A stretch of 64,000 bases of DNA from CAZNOG01 sp964574635. Lineage in GTDB: Bacteria > Bacteroidota > Bacteroidia > Flavobacteriales_D > Cryomorphaceae. The DNA lies in NCBI GenBank assembly GCA_964574635.1, contig CAZNOG010000008.1, positions 62,001 through 126,000 of the forward strand. The letters are read 5' to 3'. Each line of letters opens with the position of its first letter. Positions within the stretch are counted from its first letter, which is position 1. Below are positions 53,601 through 63,359 of this stretch, piece after piece. The notes beneath the pieces are model-generated. The model saw nothing but the letters and a program-made list of their open reading frames with translations. It did not search any database and was not told the origin of the DNA. Both the position numbers and the translations under genes were made by a program.

Positions 53601-54433
53601 TTGAATTCCGTATTGAAAACGGGGATGGTGCTTACCAGAATCTGAAGAGGATCCAGATTCAAACTCTGGCAACCGTTGTTGTCTATGACGGACAAAGTCA
53701 CCAAGTATTCCCCGGGTTCCTCGAAGGCATGCGTAATTTCACCGGGACCGTCGAGGGTATCGATGTTTCCGTCGTCAAAATTCCATACCCAATGCTCTAA
53801 GTTAAATCCCGATCCCGCGGTGGATCCTGCGTCGGCGAAGGTGATGGGCTCCCCAAGACACACCCCGATGGAATTCGTGCCGGCGGGCGGTTCAGGATTG
53901 ACGATTTCGTTTTGAGCCGTAGGATTGGCACAAGGGGTGGTGCACGAAATCAGAGCCTCCCAGCCCGCAGCGGTTCCTCCGCCGTTCGGGTTGGAAGAAA
54001 ATGCGAAGGTGAGGCACCCACTTGGATTGTTGATGCTCGCCGTGACGGGAAGTCCTTGAAGTTGCCCTCCCGTGTAACTACCCAACGACGTAGCACCCGT
54101 ATTGTCTCCGTCGTAAATCGTCAAATAATCGCTGTTGTTGGGGTTGGGACTCGTGAACAGCTGAAACGCCGCGAATTCAACCTTCACCACCTGTCCGGGT
54201 GTGTCGGGGCAGATGGTATACACATAGCTCTGTCCCGGCTCGTATGGGTTTCCCACGCCGGTGTTCGGGTCGTCACCATCGTCTTTGAACGCCCCGGAAC
54301 AAGTGTTCACCGTGGCGCCGTCCTCAATGATGAAAAATTGTGCAGAGGCATTTTCCGAAATGAAAAACGAAATCAGAAAAAGTACACTTAACGCCCACGA
54401 ACGCGCCATGAGGGATTGTCGAGTTTTATTCAT
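50645..54433 (-). CDS. Multidomain secreted protein with CUB, PKD, SprB-like repeats and T9SS type B domain
   Basis: A 1262-residue surface protein. A signal peptide ends SENASAQ. Order by eye: CUB-like domain (about 35-165, with YDGDNTGATSLGSYTGG), PKD (about 205-270, WNFDDGNIDTL), a proprotein-convertase P-domain-like sandwich (EHSFIGDLSIAIECPDG, about 340-480), an Ig-like linker, a second CUB-like domain (about 590-690, EFYVFDGENPSAPLIAG), and SprB-like repeats (CNGKAIAMVTGGTSATGLY). Last comes the type B T9SS sorting domain from IPNSFTPNGDG to VTLIR. It is probably an adhesin or matrix-binding protein. Its start overlaps the 144-residue gene by 4 nt; lgt lies 127 nt downstream. Confidence 0.85.
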   Translation of the reverse strand: MNKTRQSLMARSWALSVLFLISFFISENASAQFFIIEDGATVNTCSGAFKDDGDDPNTGVGNPYEPGQSYVYTICPDTPGQVVKVEFAAFQLFTSPNPNNSDYLTIYDGDNTGATSLGSYTGGQLQGLPVTASINNPSGCLTFAFSSNPNGGGTAAGWEALISCTTPCANPTAQNEIVNPEPPAGTNSIGVCLGEPITFADAGSTAGSGFNLEHWVWNFDDGNIDTLDGPGEITHAFEEPGEYLVTLSVIDNNGCQSLNLDPLQILVSTIPVFNTEFNSPICLGSSGAATTISGDPVQSVTWTALPPQVVAGEVYLPDGAGFSYTSSLVFDFFEPNSTLEECDDLLNVMANMEHSFIGDLSIAIECPDGTNVTLLEHPNGGGATYFGEAVDVDSDIAGTGYDYGWSSSSTNGFVTDNANWTMTSYVDNAGNAENNNIVNPGIYESYGDMCDLVGCPLNGEWTFIITDNYAIDNGYIFSWGINFDPSLFPDVTTFTPIIGMGPDSTYWEGPYISSTSSNGNIINVSPPETGFYDYTFYATNNFGCTFDTTIVVEVIEGPEIDAGPDLFLCNDSLELSPGMAGVQGNCGLISGVHTYCYENGNDLVVTYCPDTPGDGTMMQFYILSGTVENNWDEFYVFDGENPSAPLIAGPIYDLTDLSFVATNPTGCITFVIDPDFSNSCASGQQDPLEVYVSCNGGGGMTWNWSPATGLSNPNIQFPSVFVEQPTVYTVTAYPHGMPGCAKTDQITVAPVPEANPGMDTDTTFCYNSPAGILTDYLMGNPMLGGTWTYTETGEPFGSTQLQPMDYPDGASFDLTYTVSNGECTNSSNLTITILGMEVQTCCQTNANPGPDAIACALEYQLQAEPVVGVGTWSGPPNVTFSDIHDPHAIVTAESPGGQITLTWTDNNGFMCSMSQDIVVTFADSLQVDAVTEDAICYDECNGKAIAMVTGGTSATGLYSFEWSGGASSGILQVRDSLCAGVHQLKVTDNVGCTDSTFFTISEPDPQVMTVTHTPPSCADSCDARIVVDASEAVSYSFNNGKSWTTENIGYVCAGPDTVIIKDAVGCRLRQAINISNPPRFIADFNINPNPTTIENTLVTFQDVSQPGPIRYSRYDIYADYKIATVYDRISQFDFPRDTSGTYEVRLISESENGCIDTVYKEVIVNDELLWFIPNSFTPNGDGMNEIWKPVGVTYDPEKYDLRIFDRWGREVFHTTDINEGWRGNVQGSDYFVPMGVYTYFIQFSSSTSKKKKQIKGFVTLIR

Positions 54434-54864
54434 TGGGTTTGCTTGTTCTTTCGAGTGTAGAGCCGTCTGACGATGGATTCGGGTAAGACGACGAGCATCT
54501 TCCCATTGCTCATTTGAAAGTATCGCGTGATTTCCGACGCACCGAAGTCATACCCCAGTACGCCCCAGGTTTTTGATTCCATGGCCGTCTCGTCCGGGAG
54601 TGGGGTAGTGGAGTACAACGGTTCGATTTCGCTGACATGACCGGAATAGTCCACCGTTTTGCCCGGCGGAATCTCCGCTACGTAGTAACCGTGCTCATTC
54701 CAAAAGGCGAGAAATTTCGCTTTTTCGGGTTGATCGGCGATCAGCGCATCGACCTTCTCCTGCCCTACGTACTCCCTGAGCAATTCGAAATTTGCGGTCG
54801 TTTGACCGTGAACGGTGGTGTGTATTAGGGCGATGAGTGCGAAGAGGAGCAAGGGGCGGTTCAT
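54430..54864 (-). CDS. Small exported protein of unknown function
   Basis: A 144-residue protein with a clear signal peptide (PLLLFALIALIHTTVHGQ). The mature part has no recognised domain; visible segments are NFELLREYVGQEKVDALIAD, FLAFWNEHGYYVAEIPPGK and YFQMSNGKMLVVLPESIVRR. It lies between two giant T9SS cargo genes, 66 nt after one and overlapping the other by 4 nt, so it is probably made with them. A chaperone or accessory role in the periplasm is conceivable but not supported by any motif. Confidence 0.7.
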   Translation of the reverse strand: MNRPLLLFALIALIHTTVHGQTTANFELLREYVGQEKVDALIADQPEKAKFLAFWNEHGYYVAEIPPGKTVDYSGHVSEIEPLYSTTPLPDETAMESKTWGVLGYDFGASEITRYFQMSNGKMLVVLPESIVRRLYTRKNKQTQ

Positions 54865-54930
54865 ACGGGTATGAAATGTTTAAATCGATGACGCCATCCT
54901 CACTCAAAAGTTGACCGTACAGAGGGCGAT

Positions 54931-57900
54931 TTATCTCACAACCGTCACCCGCCCCGTAAAGTCTACTTCTTCATCGTTGATAGCGTTTTTCATCTCGATG
55001 ACCCAAATATACACACCTCCTTCGACGTAGTGGTCACCTCCCATCAAGCTTCCGTTCCATTTTTTGTTCGGATCACGTGTGGTGAATACCAGTTCGCCGA
55101 GGCGGTTGTATATCGATAGCCTGTAGTCACTCTCGTCAACGTGTTTCAACACGGGTCCCCACAGGTCGTTGAGGCCATCCGAATTCGGCGTAAACGCGTT
55201 CGGCACGTAGACCAGCATCTCGGGTCTTACCTCGATGACGTCGGAAAATTCGTTCAAGCATCCCGAAGCCGGATCGAACGCGGTCAAGCTCACCGTGTAG
55301 TCCGCTACCACACCTTCGGGGAATTCATAAACCGGGTTGCGTTCTTGGGAAGTTCCCATGTCGTCGAAATTCCACATGTACAGCAATTGTCCACTGCTGC
55401 TCCACGACAGGTTTTCGAAACGAACTTTGGTGTCTTCCGTTCGAACGGGATCAGGTGAGTGAACGAAACGCACACGCGGTCCCGGATCCACGCTGATGAT
55501 CATAGTATCCTTGGCGGTACAACTTCCATTGGAAGCCGTCAACACGTACTGGAAGTTTCTTACGTCGGGGAAAAATCCGGTGGCGTGGAACGTGGGATTG
55601 GCTACGTTGTCGTCAGACAATCGATCCGAAGGATACCACGAATAGGTAAGACCCGGTACGGGATTCACGCCGATGCGGATCGTCCCGTCGTCCTCGCACA
55701 TGATTTTGTCTTCGAGTACCGGTGCGTCGGGCAATTCTCCTACGGGGATAAATCTCGAACTTCCGGTCAGATTCGCACACGTGGGGTTGGAACCGTCGGA
55801 AATCGAAATCACCTCGACGTATACGGGCTCCACCGGGAAGATCGTACGCAAGTAATTCGTTCCGATGCCGGACAATGCGAAGGTGTCGCCATCGAGTACG
55901 TAGGTCAGATCGAACGGGGGATTCCCCTGCAGATCGAAGGTGAGGTCGAGCTGTTCACCGATGCACACTTCGTCCTGATTCGAAAGGATATCCACCGAGG
56001 GAATGGGGTTCACGACCAGAGAAGCCTGACTCGTCATCGTTTGACCCGAGCAGTTTTGATCCGTGACGGTAACCAAAGTGTAGTTTCCTTCGAGTTCCGA
56101 TTCGAAAGTGTGGTAGGGCGTGGAGGCATTGATGTTCAGCGGGGGCTGAGGTACACCGTCCACATTGTATTGAACCGTCCAAGGTCCCGTACCGGTGACC
56201 TGCACCGTAAAGGCGGCTTCGTTTCCTTCGCAGACGACGCCTCCACCGGTCAACGTTGCCGTGGGTGCTTCGATGATTTCAACTTGCATCGCCCCGGATA
56301 CCGAGCCGTCACAGTTGTTGTCGCTTACGGAAACCAGTTCGAAGTATCCTCCCTCGTAGGTTGAAATTACATACGATGACGATGAGGTCGTAACCGGTTC
56401 TTGCAATTCCCCGTCGATGGAATATTCAAAGGTCCAAGGACCGCTACCGGTAAGCGAAACCACCGGGCCGTCGCCCGTTCCTTCGCATACTTGGGAATTA
56501 CCCCCGAGATCAGCGGTGGGTGTGGCGAAATTGGAAATTTGCGCCTGACCCGAAACGTTGCCTTCGCAGTGACTGTCGCTGATGGAAGTCAATACGTAAG
56601 TTCCGGGAAGGGCCGAAGTCAAGGTGTAAGAGTCGGAAGACGTCGTTACCGCGCCCTGATCGTTCCCATCGATGGAATAAGTGAACGTGTAAGGTGGTTC
56701 GCCCGTGAACTGAATTTCCAGACTCACCGGAACACCTACGCACACGGTGGCTCCACCCGTTATATTGGCGGTGGGGATCTCGTGGAACACGACGGGAACT
56801 CCATTGCTGAAATCCGAACAGATGTGATCGAGGTCCACGCCTCCCAAGCCGTTATTGTTTCCGGCTACCGCGGTGACGTAATACATCGTCCCGTATTCCA
56901 AGCCGGAGGTGTACCCGAAGGTTCCCGTGGCCGATGTCGCAAGTACGGTTCCGATGGAGGTTTCGCTTCCGTCATGCAGGAGGAATTGGAACGCGTCGTT
57001 TCCGTCGAGGACTTGGTTTCCGTTGTGGGCCACCGAAATCGTTTCATCGGCACACGCTTCCAAATACGCAACTTGAATACTTCCCGCGTTCGTGGTGCAT
57101 TCACACGTGTGGGCACCTACAACCGAAACAGGTTCGCACGCACCGTTGTCGCTGACCGTATAGTTGTACGCACTTCCCGAAGGAATGACAGGACTCGTGA
57201 ATACTCCGCCCACGATGGAACCGTTGCCGATGCTCGATATATTGGAGGTCACGACGTAAGATCCGGGGGATCCTCCGCTGACTTCGAAGGTCAACGTGTA
57301 ATTTTCGTTGTTTGCGTCACAAGACCTCACCACGTTCGATACCACCAGCGGTTGATCGACGGTAACCGTAGTTGGGGTTCCCGTGTCAAAGCCGTCGCAA
57401 TTCGAATCGCTTACCGACAATACCGTATAGGTTGTCGTGGTCGTCGGGCATACGGTAACCACGTGCTGGTCGTTGATGTTCGTCAGGGTAATCGGTGAAG
57501 AAGGATTGTTTGAATTCTGGTACACTACGGTGAATGGTCCGTCTCCCTCGAGATCGAAAACCAAATCGGCGCATTCACCGAGGCAGATGGAACTGCCCCC
57601 GGTGATGTTTACCGCGGCGGGACAGTCGCACTGGGGCTCCACACCCTGAACCACGACGTCCGAACAAGGGGATCCGTCGGAAACGGTGAAATTGTAATCC
57701 GTTCCGTTGGGTATTTCGTAGGAGGTGAATATGGCGGGGTTTGAGCCTGTAATGGTTCCGTTGGGAACGGTGTAATTGCCGTCTCCTCCCGTAATCTCAA
57801 AGCTTACCGTATACGCGGTTTGGCTCGTGTTGCACAATACTACCTCGGAGCTTACGGACAAAGGTGCGTAAATGGTGATGTCATACGTGGCCTGATCGTC

Positions 57901-60900
57901 GGGACACTCGCTTCCCGATACCGTATACGTGTAAAGTCCTGAAGAGGCCGGAGTCTGGGGTACGGTGTTGTTCGTTACGGTCACGGGTCCGGTGAAAGTA
58001 CCCGAGCCATCCGCGCCGGCGTCGATGAGGGTGTTTAAGTTCAAAGTTCCACCTTGGCAGAAATCCGCGGCCACGTCCGGCCCGGCATTGGGCAGGCTTT
58101 CAACGGAAACCGTAACGGACGCATTGACTCCGGTAAAGCAATTGACGTCGGATACCTGGGTAAGGGTATACGTGGTGGTTTGGGTCGGGGACACCGTAAT
58201 TACGTCGCCGTTGAAAAATGGTCCGGCATCCGTTATGGGCGTCGTGCCCTCCGTATAGTTGAGGTAGAAGGGTTCGGCACCCGAGAGATTCAGTACGAGG
58301 TCCACGGAACCGCCTTCACAAATCGAAGTGTTTCCGGTTCCCCAAGACGCGGTGGCGGGACAGTCGCAGATCGGACCCAATTGGTTGTTGACCGATACGT
58401 CCGGACAAGGGCTGCCGTCGCTTACGGTATACGAATACGTGCTACCACTGGGAAGAAGGTCGGAAGTGAATACCGCCGGTGTGACCGAGGTGTTCAACGT
58501 CCCGGAAAGTCCGCTCACCGCATAACTGCCGTCCCCTCCGGTGATTTCGAAGGTGACGGTGTAATCCGTCTGCGCCGCGTTGCACTCGGTAATCACGTTG
58601 GTCACGGACAACGGCTCGAGAATGGTGACGTTGTAATTCGCAAAATCGGAAGCGCAGTGTGCGTCGCTGACCTCATATACATACGTGCCCGAATTGGATG
58701 CATTCAGCGTGATGATTCCATTCGACGGGTTTTGGAATTGTCCCGATTCCGCACCCGGATCCACGATGTTGTTGAGGTTGTATGAACCGCCAGTTCCGCA
58801 GAGGGTCACACTCACATCGGGTCCGGCGTTTGGCTGGGCATGAACCTGAATGGACAGATTGGCCGATTCTGAGCACGTGCCGTTGCTCACTTCGTATTGG
58901 AAGTTGATCGTTTGGCCGGCCAATCCACTCACGTTAAACTGGTCGGAAATATTGTTGTCTCCCGAAGGCAGGTTGTTCCACTCCCCGCCCGAATCCGGAC
59001 TGCCCATCAAGTAGCTCGACAGGCTGATGATGCCCGCGCTCTCACAGACATTGGCCGTGGTGTTGGTGCCTGCATTTACCGCATCGTCGACGATGACCGT
59101 CACTTGGGCGGAGGGGTTGGGGCAGGAACCGCCGGGGAATTCATAGGTAAAAGTACCGGGCGGTGTCGTTCCGGGAATGAACATTCCACTTCCCGGCGAC
59201 CAGTTTCCTCCGCTGTCGGGGCTGCCTCCGGTCACCAGTTGAAAGGGTGCATCCGATTCGCATACGGTGATTACGGTGTCCTCACCCGGGTTGGGGAGGC
59301 TGGTATAGCCGATGTTCAAAGTGGCGGTGGCCACGCACAAACCGTTGGGGGTCGATGTCGCAGTGTACGTGTACGAACCCACGGGGTCCACACCATACGT
59401 GAATGTACCGTCCGTCGGACCGCCCGTGGGAACGGACGTCCAGGTACCCGCGTCGGGTGGGGTGGGGTAGCTCAGGATGCTGTCCAAGCTGATGGTTCCC
59501 GTCATGTTGGGACAGAGCATCACCGTGGATGAGTTGCCCACGAAGGGAACGGACTCAATCGAAATCGTCACCGATTGACTGGCCGATCCACAACCGTTGT
59601 CGGGAATGGTGTAGGTGTATGTCCCCGAAACCGCGGTCGACGGATTCAGGAGGTTGCCTGTAAAACCGTTGGGTCCCGACCAGAACGAGGGGTTCGTGGA
59701 GCTGGGCGGGGTGTCGAAGAGGGAAAAGAGATTCAAAGTTCCTCCCGATTCGCAAAGCTCGTGGGGACCGGGCAGGAAGGTTCCCGCATTCGGTGCGTTG
59801 ATCAAGTTGATTTGCACCTGGGCCGTGGATTGGCATCCCGCAGGTCCCACCACGTAAGTATAGATGTCGCCGTTGTTCACCGCGTCTCCGTTGACGGTCG
59901 CACCCACGTCGGAACCGTTCAATTGCCATGTGCCCGGACCGTCAGGTGTGCCGCCGAGTCCGTTTGCCAGCGGCACGTTCACGTCGTTGGAGCAGATGTC
60001 CAAAACGCCGCTGGTACCCGCATTGGGCAGTTGGTTGATGGTGATGTTCACCGATGCACTCGAGGCACCGCACCCGTTGTTTGGGATGGTGTACGTGTAC
60101 GTTCCCGATTGGGCGGTGGCCGGGTTCAGTGTGCCGCCGGTGAAGCCGCCGGGTCCGCTCCAGTTTGCCGCGGAAATTTGGTTCGGCGGTGTGTCGAAGA
60201 GGGTGAACAAGTCGACCGGGGAATCCGATTCACAGAAAACGTGAGGTCCGGGAAGGAAGGTTCCTGCATTCGGCGAGGTAATCAAGTTGATTTGTACTTG
60301 GGCGGTGGATTGGCAACCCGCGGGTCCTACCACATAGGTGTACATGGCGCCGTTGTTGACGGCATCGCCGTTTACCGTCGGCCCCACGGGGTTCCCACCC
60401 AAAAACCAAGTCCCCGAACCATCCGGGGTTCCTCCCAATCCGTTTGAGAGAGGCACGTTCATGTCGCCGGAACAGATGTCCAGTATCCCGTTCGATCCCG
60501 CGTTGGGCAGATCGTTGATCACGATGTCGACCGATACGCTGGATGTGCCGCATCCGTTGTCGGGAATCGTGTAGGTGTATGTACCCGACTGTGCCGTGCT
60601 CAAGTTCAGGTTCGGTCCCACGGGGCCGCTCGGTCCCATCCAATACGTCGGATTGACGACGTTGGGCGGCGGGTTCAGCAAGGTGAAGAGATTGACCGTT
60701 CCGTCGGTTTCGCAATACTCGTGGGGTCCCGGAAGTGAAGAGCCCGCATTGGGAGCTTGAGTCAAGTTTATTTCGACCTGCGAAGTCGCTTGGCAACCGC
60801 CGGGTCCGACCTCATAGATGTATATGTCTCCATCATTTACGGCGTCCCCGTTCACGGTAGCCGACACCGGGTTGCCATTCAAATACCACGTGCCCGGTCC

Positions 60901-62925
60901 ATCGGGGGTGCCGCCCAATCCGGATATCAAAGGCACGTTCATGTCGTTCGTACAAATTTCGAGCGTTCCGCTGATGCCCGGATCGGGGACGGTAAGTTCG
61001 GTGACGGTAAGCGTGGTCTGATCGGACCCGCACGGGCTGGTGATGGTGTATGTGTACACGCCCGGACTATGTATGGCCGGGATGTAAAAACCACCCGGGA
61101 TGACGTCGTTGAGCGGGGCGGGGCCCACCCATTCGCCGTTGGGTTGTGGCGTTCCCTGAAGGGAGTCGTACATCGAAAAGCTAAGCTCCGTTTCGCAAAC
61201 GATGGCCGTGCCCGGCGAACCGGCATCGGTTTCATCGGAAAGAATGGTCAACTCCAGTACGTTGGATGACAAACACTGCGTGCCCACCAAACCGCCTTCG
61301 TACATGAAAGTGTACGTTTCATTCGGTGGATACGCCGCCGGATCGAATGGGAAGCTCACTTCGGTGATGGCTCCGTCCAAGGTATACCATGTGCCGTTGG
61401 GGTTCGGCGTGCCGTCCATCATACCGAGGAAATCGTCGAAATCCAACATGGGGCCGTCGTTGCAAATGGTCGTTAAGGTGTGTTCTCCCGGCTCAAACGG
61501 CGGTTCTACGTTGATGAATACCGTATCCGTGGTGAGCGGGCAAGGGGGGTTGATGGAGTAGTAAATGCAGTAACCGCTTTGGAGAGTGCCCCCGGCACCG
61601 TTGAAATTGTCCGGGTCGATGCAGATCGCGGAATTGGAATACAGGTACTGGAATTCTCCCGTATTCGTATAACAAACCCACTGCCCGCCCGGAATGGGTG
61701 CCAACGGAGCGTTCACCGCAGCCAAGGAATCCATCAGACAGAAGGGGTCGTCCAAAGTACAGATATCCACATATGCCGGCACCAAAGGATCGGAAGAACC
61801 GGGAGAAATGACGATGTTGAATTGAACCGTCGTGTAGCACCCCCCGGCGTCGTAATACTCACCAAGGAAGAGTCCGGAAGTATGGATGGCCGGATCCAAG
61901 ATGCCCCCCGTGAGCGGAGTTCCGGCGGGATCCGTCCACGTCGTGGATGGTGGTGGTTCGTAATTCGGGTTTGTCCATAGGTTGAGAATAGGCACGGGTT
62001 GCGAATCGCAGTACCCCGTTGTGGCTTGTGGGCCGAGGTCTATGTTCTCTATGACGATGTAGCTCGTGTTGATGCAATCATCCGTTCCGACCACCGAATA
62101 GCTGTATACGCCCGGTCCGTCCACGTTGGGGTCGAAAATGGCGGAGCCGGTGCTTCCGTTGCCCGACCATCCCGCCGGTCCCGCCCAAAGACCGGGAGTG
62201 TCGATGGGGCCTTGCAAAGTGTCCATCAAATCGAAGGGCGTAGTACCACAGATGTTCAGAGGCTCTGCCGGGGGAACCCCCGACTCGGCGTCGCAGCAAT
62301 TGAGGGTGAGTACACCAAGGTTGGGGCTGGTGGGCGTCGATTCACACGCCGTCGAGCCACCCCAACTGCCCGATTCCCCATCACCCAGAAGATGAATGAC
62401 AGGCAGGATGTTTGCACCATCCAGAGGGCTTCCACCCCCGCCGCATTGGGCATCCAATGTGACTGTAAAACAAAAGGTGAAGTCCGACGGAAAGTTGGAA
62501 CAGTTGTCGCCGTAATTGTTACCGGGGTTTCCGTCCTGCGGCCCACCTGAGTTGGCGTCGTAGAAAAATCCCGGGCCGTGAATGGAGCCGTTGGCGGAGC
62601 TTGTCACCGACTCCATCCACATCCAATTTCCGTTGGCGAACCCACAGGCCTGCGGCGCCTGTATGTCGGTGACGCTGGACATGTCCCAGCCGGGAGGGAA
62701 ATTGAATTCAATGCCGTGAAGCCAGTTCGCACCACTCATCTGGTAATAAGTGATGGTAAGGCACATTTCCACCGATTGACCCGCCTCATAGGCTCCGTTA
62801 ATTGGGGGTGGGTTCACCGTCCAACTGGTGTTCGAGCAGTTTTGGGCTGACAAATTTTGCGGGAGCCAAAATAAGAAGAGTAGAAACCCAAGTAGTGTAT
62901 GTCGAGCGGTAAAAGTTTTAAGCAT
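54931..62925 (-). CDS. Giant (2664-residue) repeat adhesin with T9SS type B sorting domain
   Basis: Exported surface protein of 2664 residues. The start at 62925 gives MLKTFTARHTLLGFLLFLF and cleavage after LSAQ. The N-terminal 170 residues (VEMCLTITYYQMSGANWLHG) look like a unique beta domain. A long array of Ig-like units follows. Three tandem copies of a 160-residue double unit occupy about residues 645-1125 (DICSNDVNVPLANGLGGTPD, TYVVGPAGCQSTAQVQINL, GTYTYTIPDNGCG). Later units carry FEITGGDGSY, YTVSDGSPC and VSVSDNNCDG. A PKD-like unit (MWNFDDMGTSQERNPVYEF) precedes the type B sorting domain from YVPNAFTPNSDGLNDLWG to the end. Likely an adhesin or gliding/biofilm protein. No PorP/SprF gene is adjacent. 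Confidence 0.88.
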   Translation of the reverse strand: MLKTFTARHTLLGFLLFLFWLPQNLSAQNCSNTSWTVNPPPINGAYEAGQSVEMCLTITYYQMSGANWLHGIEFNFPPGWDMSSVTDIQAPQACGFANGNWMWMESVTSSANGSIHGPGFFYDANSGGPQDGNPGNNYGDNCSNFPSDFTFCFTVTLDAQCGGGGSPLDGANILPVIHLLGDGESGSWGGSTACESTPTSPNLGVLTLNCCDAESGVPPAEPLNICGTTPFDLMDTLQGPIDTPGLWAGPAGWSGNGSTGSAIFDPNVDGPGVYSYSVVGTDDCINTSYIVIENIDLGPQATTGYCDSQPVPILNLWTNPNYEPPPSTTWTDPAGTPLTGGILDPAIHTSGLFLGEYYDAGGCYTTVQFNIVISPGSSDPLVPAYVDICTLDDPFCLMDSLAAVNAPLAPIPGGQWVCYTNTGEFQYLYSNSAICIDPDNFNGAGGTLQSGYCIYYSINPPCPLTTDTVFINVEPPFEPGEHTLTTICNDGPMLDFDDFLGMMDGTPNPNGTWYTLDGAITEVSFPFDPAAYPPNETYTFMYEGGLVGTQCLSSNVLELTILSDETDAGSPGTAIVCETELSFSMYDSLQGTPQPNGEWVGPAPLNDVIPGGFYIPAIHSPGVYTYTITSPCGSDQTTLTVTELTVPDPGISGTLEICTNDMNVPLISGLGGTPDGPGTWYLNGNPVSATVNGDAVNDGDIYIYEVGPGGCQATSQVEINLTQAPNAGSSLPGPHEYCETDGTVNLFTLLNPPPNVVNPTYWMGPSGPVGPNLNLSTAQSGTYTYTIPDNGCGTSSVSVDIVINDLPNAGSNGILDICSGDMNVPLSNGLGGTPDGSGTWFLGGNPVGPTVNGDAVNNGAMYTYVVGPAGCQSTAQVQINLITSPNAGTFLPGPHVFCESDSPVDLFTLFDTPPNQISAANWSGPGGFTGGTLNPATAQSGTYTYTIPNNGCGASSASVNITINQLPNAGTSGVLDICSNDVNVPLANGLGGTPDGPGTWQLNGSDVGATVNGDAVNNGDIYTYVVGPAGCQSTAQVQINLINAPNAGTFLPGPHELCESGGTLNLFSLFDTPPSSTNPSFWSGPNGFTGNLLNPSTAVSGTYTYTIPDNGCGSASQSVTISIESVPFVGNSSTVMLCPNMTGTISLDSILSYPTPPDAGTWTSVPTGGPTDGTFTYGVDPVGSYTYTATSTPNGLCVATATLNIGYTSLPNPGEDTVITVCESDAPFQLVTGGSPDSGGNWSPGSGMFIPGTTPPGTFTYEFPGGSCPNPSAQVTVIVDDAVNAGTNTTANVCESAGIISLSSYLMGSPDSGGEWNNLPSGDNNISDQFNVSGLAGQTINFQYEVSNGTCSESANLSIQVHAQPNAGPDVSVTLCGTGGSYNLNNIVDPGAESGQFQNPSNGIITLNASNSGTYVYEVSDAHCASDFANYNVTILEPLSVTNVITECNAAQTDYTVTFEITGGDGSYAVSGLSGTLNTSVTPAVFTSDLLPSGSTYSYTVSDGSPCPDVSVNNQLGPICDCPATASWGTGNTSICEGGSVDLVLNLSGAEPFYLNYTEGTTPITDAGPFFNGDVITVSPTQTTTYTLTQVSDVNCFTGVNASVTVSVESLPNAGPDVAADFCQGGTLNLNTLIDAGADGSGTFTGPVTVTNNTVPQTPASSGLYTYTVSGSECPDDQATYDITIYAPLSVSSEVVLCNTSQTAYTVSFEITGGDGNYTVPNGTITGSNPAIFTSYEIPNGTDYNFTVSDGSPCSDVVVQGVEPQCDCPAAVNITGGSSICLGECADLVFDLEGDGPFTVVYQNSNNPSSPITLTNINDQHVVTVCPTTTTTYTVLSVSDSNCDGFDTGTPTTVTVDQPLVVSNVVRSCDANNENYTLTFEVSGGSPGSYVVTSNISSIGNGSIVGGVFTSPVIPSGSAYNYTVSDNGACEPVSVVGAHTCECTTNAGSIQVAYLEACADETISVAHNGNQVLDGNDAFQFLLHDGSETSIGTVLATSATGTFGYTSGLEYGTMYYVTAVAGNNNGLGGVDLDHICSDFSNGVPVVFHEIPTANITGGATVCVGVPVSLEIQFTGEPPYTFTYSIDGNDQGAVTTSSDSYTLTSALPGTYVLTSISDSHCEGNVSGQAQISNFATPTADLGGNSQVCEGTGDGPVVSLTGSGPWTFEYSIDGELQEPVTTSSSSYVISTYEGGYFELVSVSDNNCDGSVSGAMQVEIIEAPTATLTGGGVVCEGNEAAFTVQVTGTGPWTVQYNVDGVPQPPLNINASTPYHTFESELEGNYTLVTVTDQNCSGQTMTSQASLVVNPIPSVDILSNQDEVCIGEQLDLTFDLQGNPPFDLTYVLDGDTFALSGIGTNYLRTIFPVEPVYVEVISISDGSNPTCANLTGSSRFIPVGELPDAPVLEDKIMCEDDGTIRIGVNPVPGLTYSWYPSDRLSDDNVANPTFHATGFFPDVRNFQYVLTASNGSCTAKDTMIISVDPGPRVRFVHSPDPVRTEDTKVRFENLSWSSSGQLLYMWNFDDMGTSQERNPVYEFPEGVVADYTVSLTAFDPASGCLNEFSDVIEVRPEMLVYVPNAFTPNSDGLNDLWGPVLKHVDESDYRLSIYNRLGELVFTTRDPNKKWNGSLMGGDHYVEGGVYIWVIEMKNAINDEEVDFTGRVTVVR
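59550..60990 (-). repeat. Three tandem 480-bp coding repeats
   Basis: Markers such as the GTTGGGCAG-type sequence recur at 60981, 60501 and 60021, exactly 480 bp (160 codons) apart. Each unit codes for one GLGGTPDG half and one GPH..C..D/G half. The copies are alike enough at DNA level to recombine. Confidence 0.75.
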
Positions 62926-63359
62926 GCTGATTGGTTTTCTTCCAATTCGGAGATGATGCGGGTGTGTACAATACCTGTCCACCATGGTGTCCAAAGTGAG
63001 GCCACGAATCCGCACAATTAAGACGGCTTGAGCATTTCAGAGTTGCCCAAGGAAACCGTCCGTTGTACTGACCGGAATTTTTCCGGGCGGGCCTTCCGGC
63101 GCTGAAGTTATTTTTATCCGTGATTGTCAATGTGGTACTTCTTCGGGCCATAAAAAATCCTTCAATCGTATTTTCGATGAAAGACCGGTTTTAGGGGATG
63201 AAGAAAATTCCTCTTTTCGGAGGCTGGGAATACAAGAATGTAAAGTAAAAAAGTATTTCCGGATTATCAACGTCATACCCACGAAAACCCCCTGAAGAGT
63301 GCACAAAAAAACGGTCGCTCCGTGGGAAGCGACCGTTATCGAATGCCTTTTGCTCAGTT
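62926..63359. other. Intergenic region, 434 nt
   Basis: It lies between two leftward secreted-protein genes. The only clear element is the terminator at 63304-63338. I found no exact TAnnTTTG promoter for the giant adhesin and no RNA gene. Confidence 0.5.
63304..63338 (-). terminator. Intrinsic terminator of the right-edge secreted-protein gene
   Basis: On the minus strand AACGGTCGCT (63337-63328) pairs with AGCGACCGTT (63319-63310) around an 8-nt loop, followed by a T-run to 63305. It lies 22 nt after the stop codon. Confidence 0.9.
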
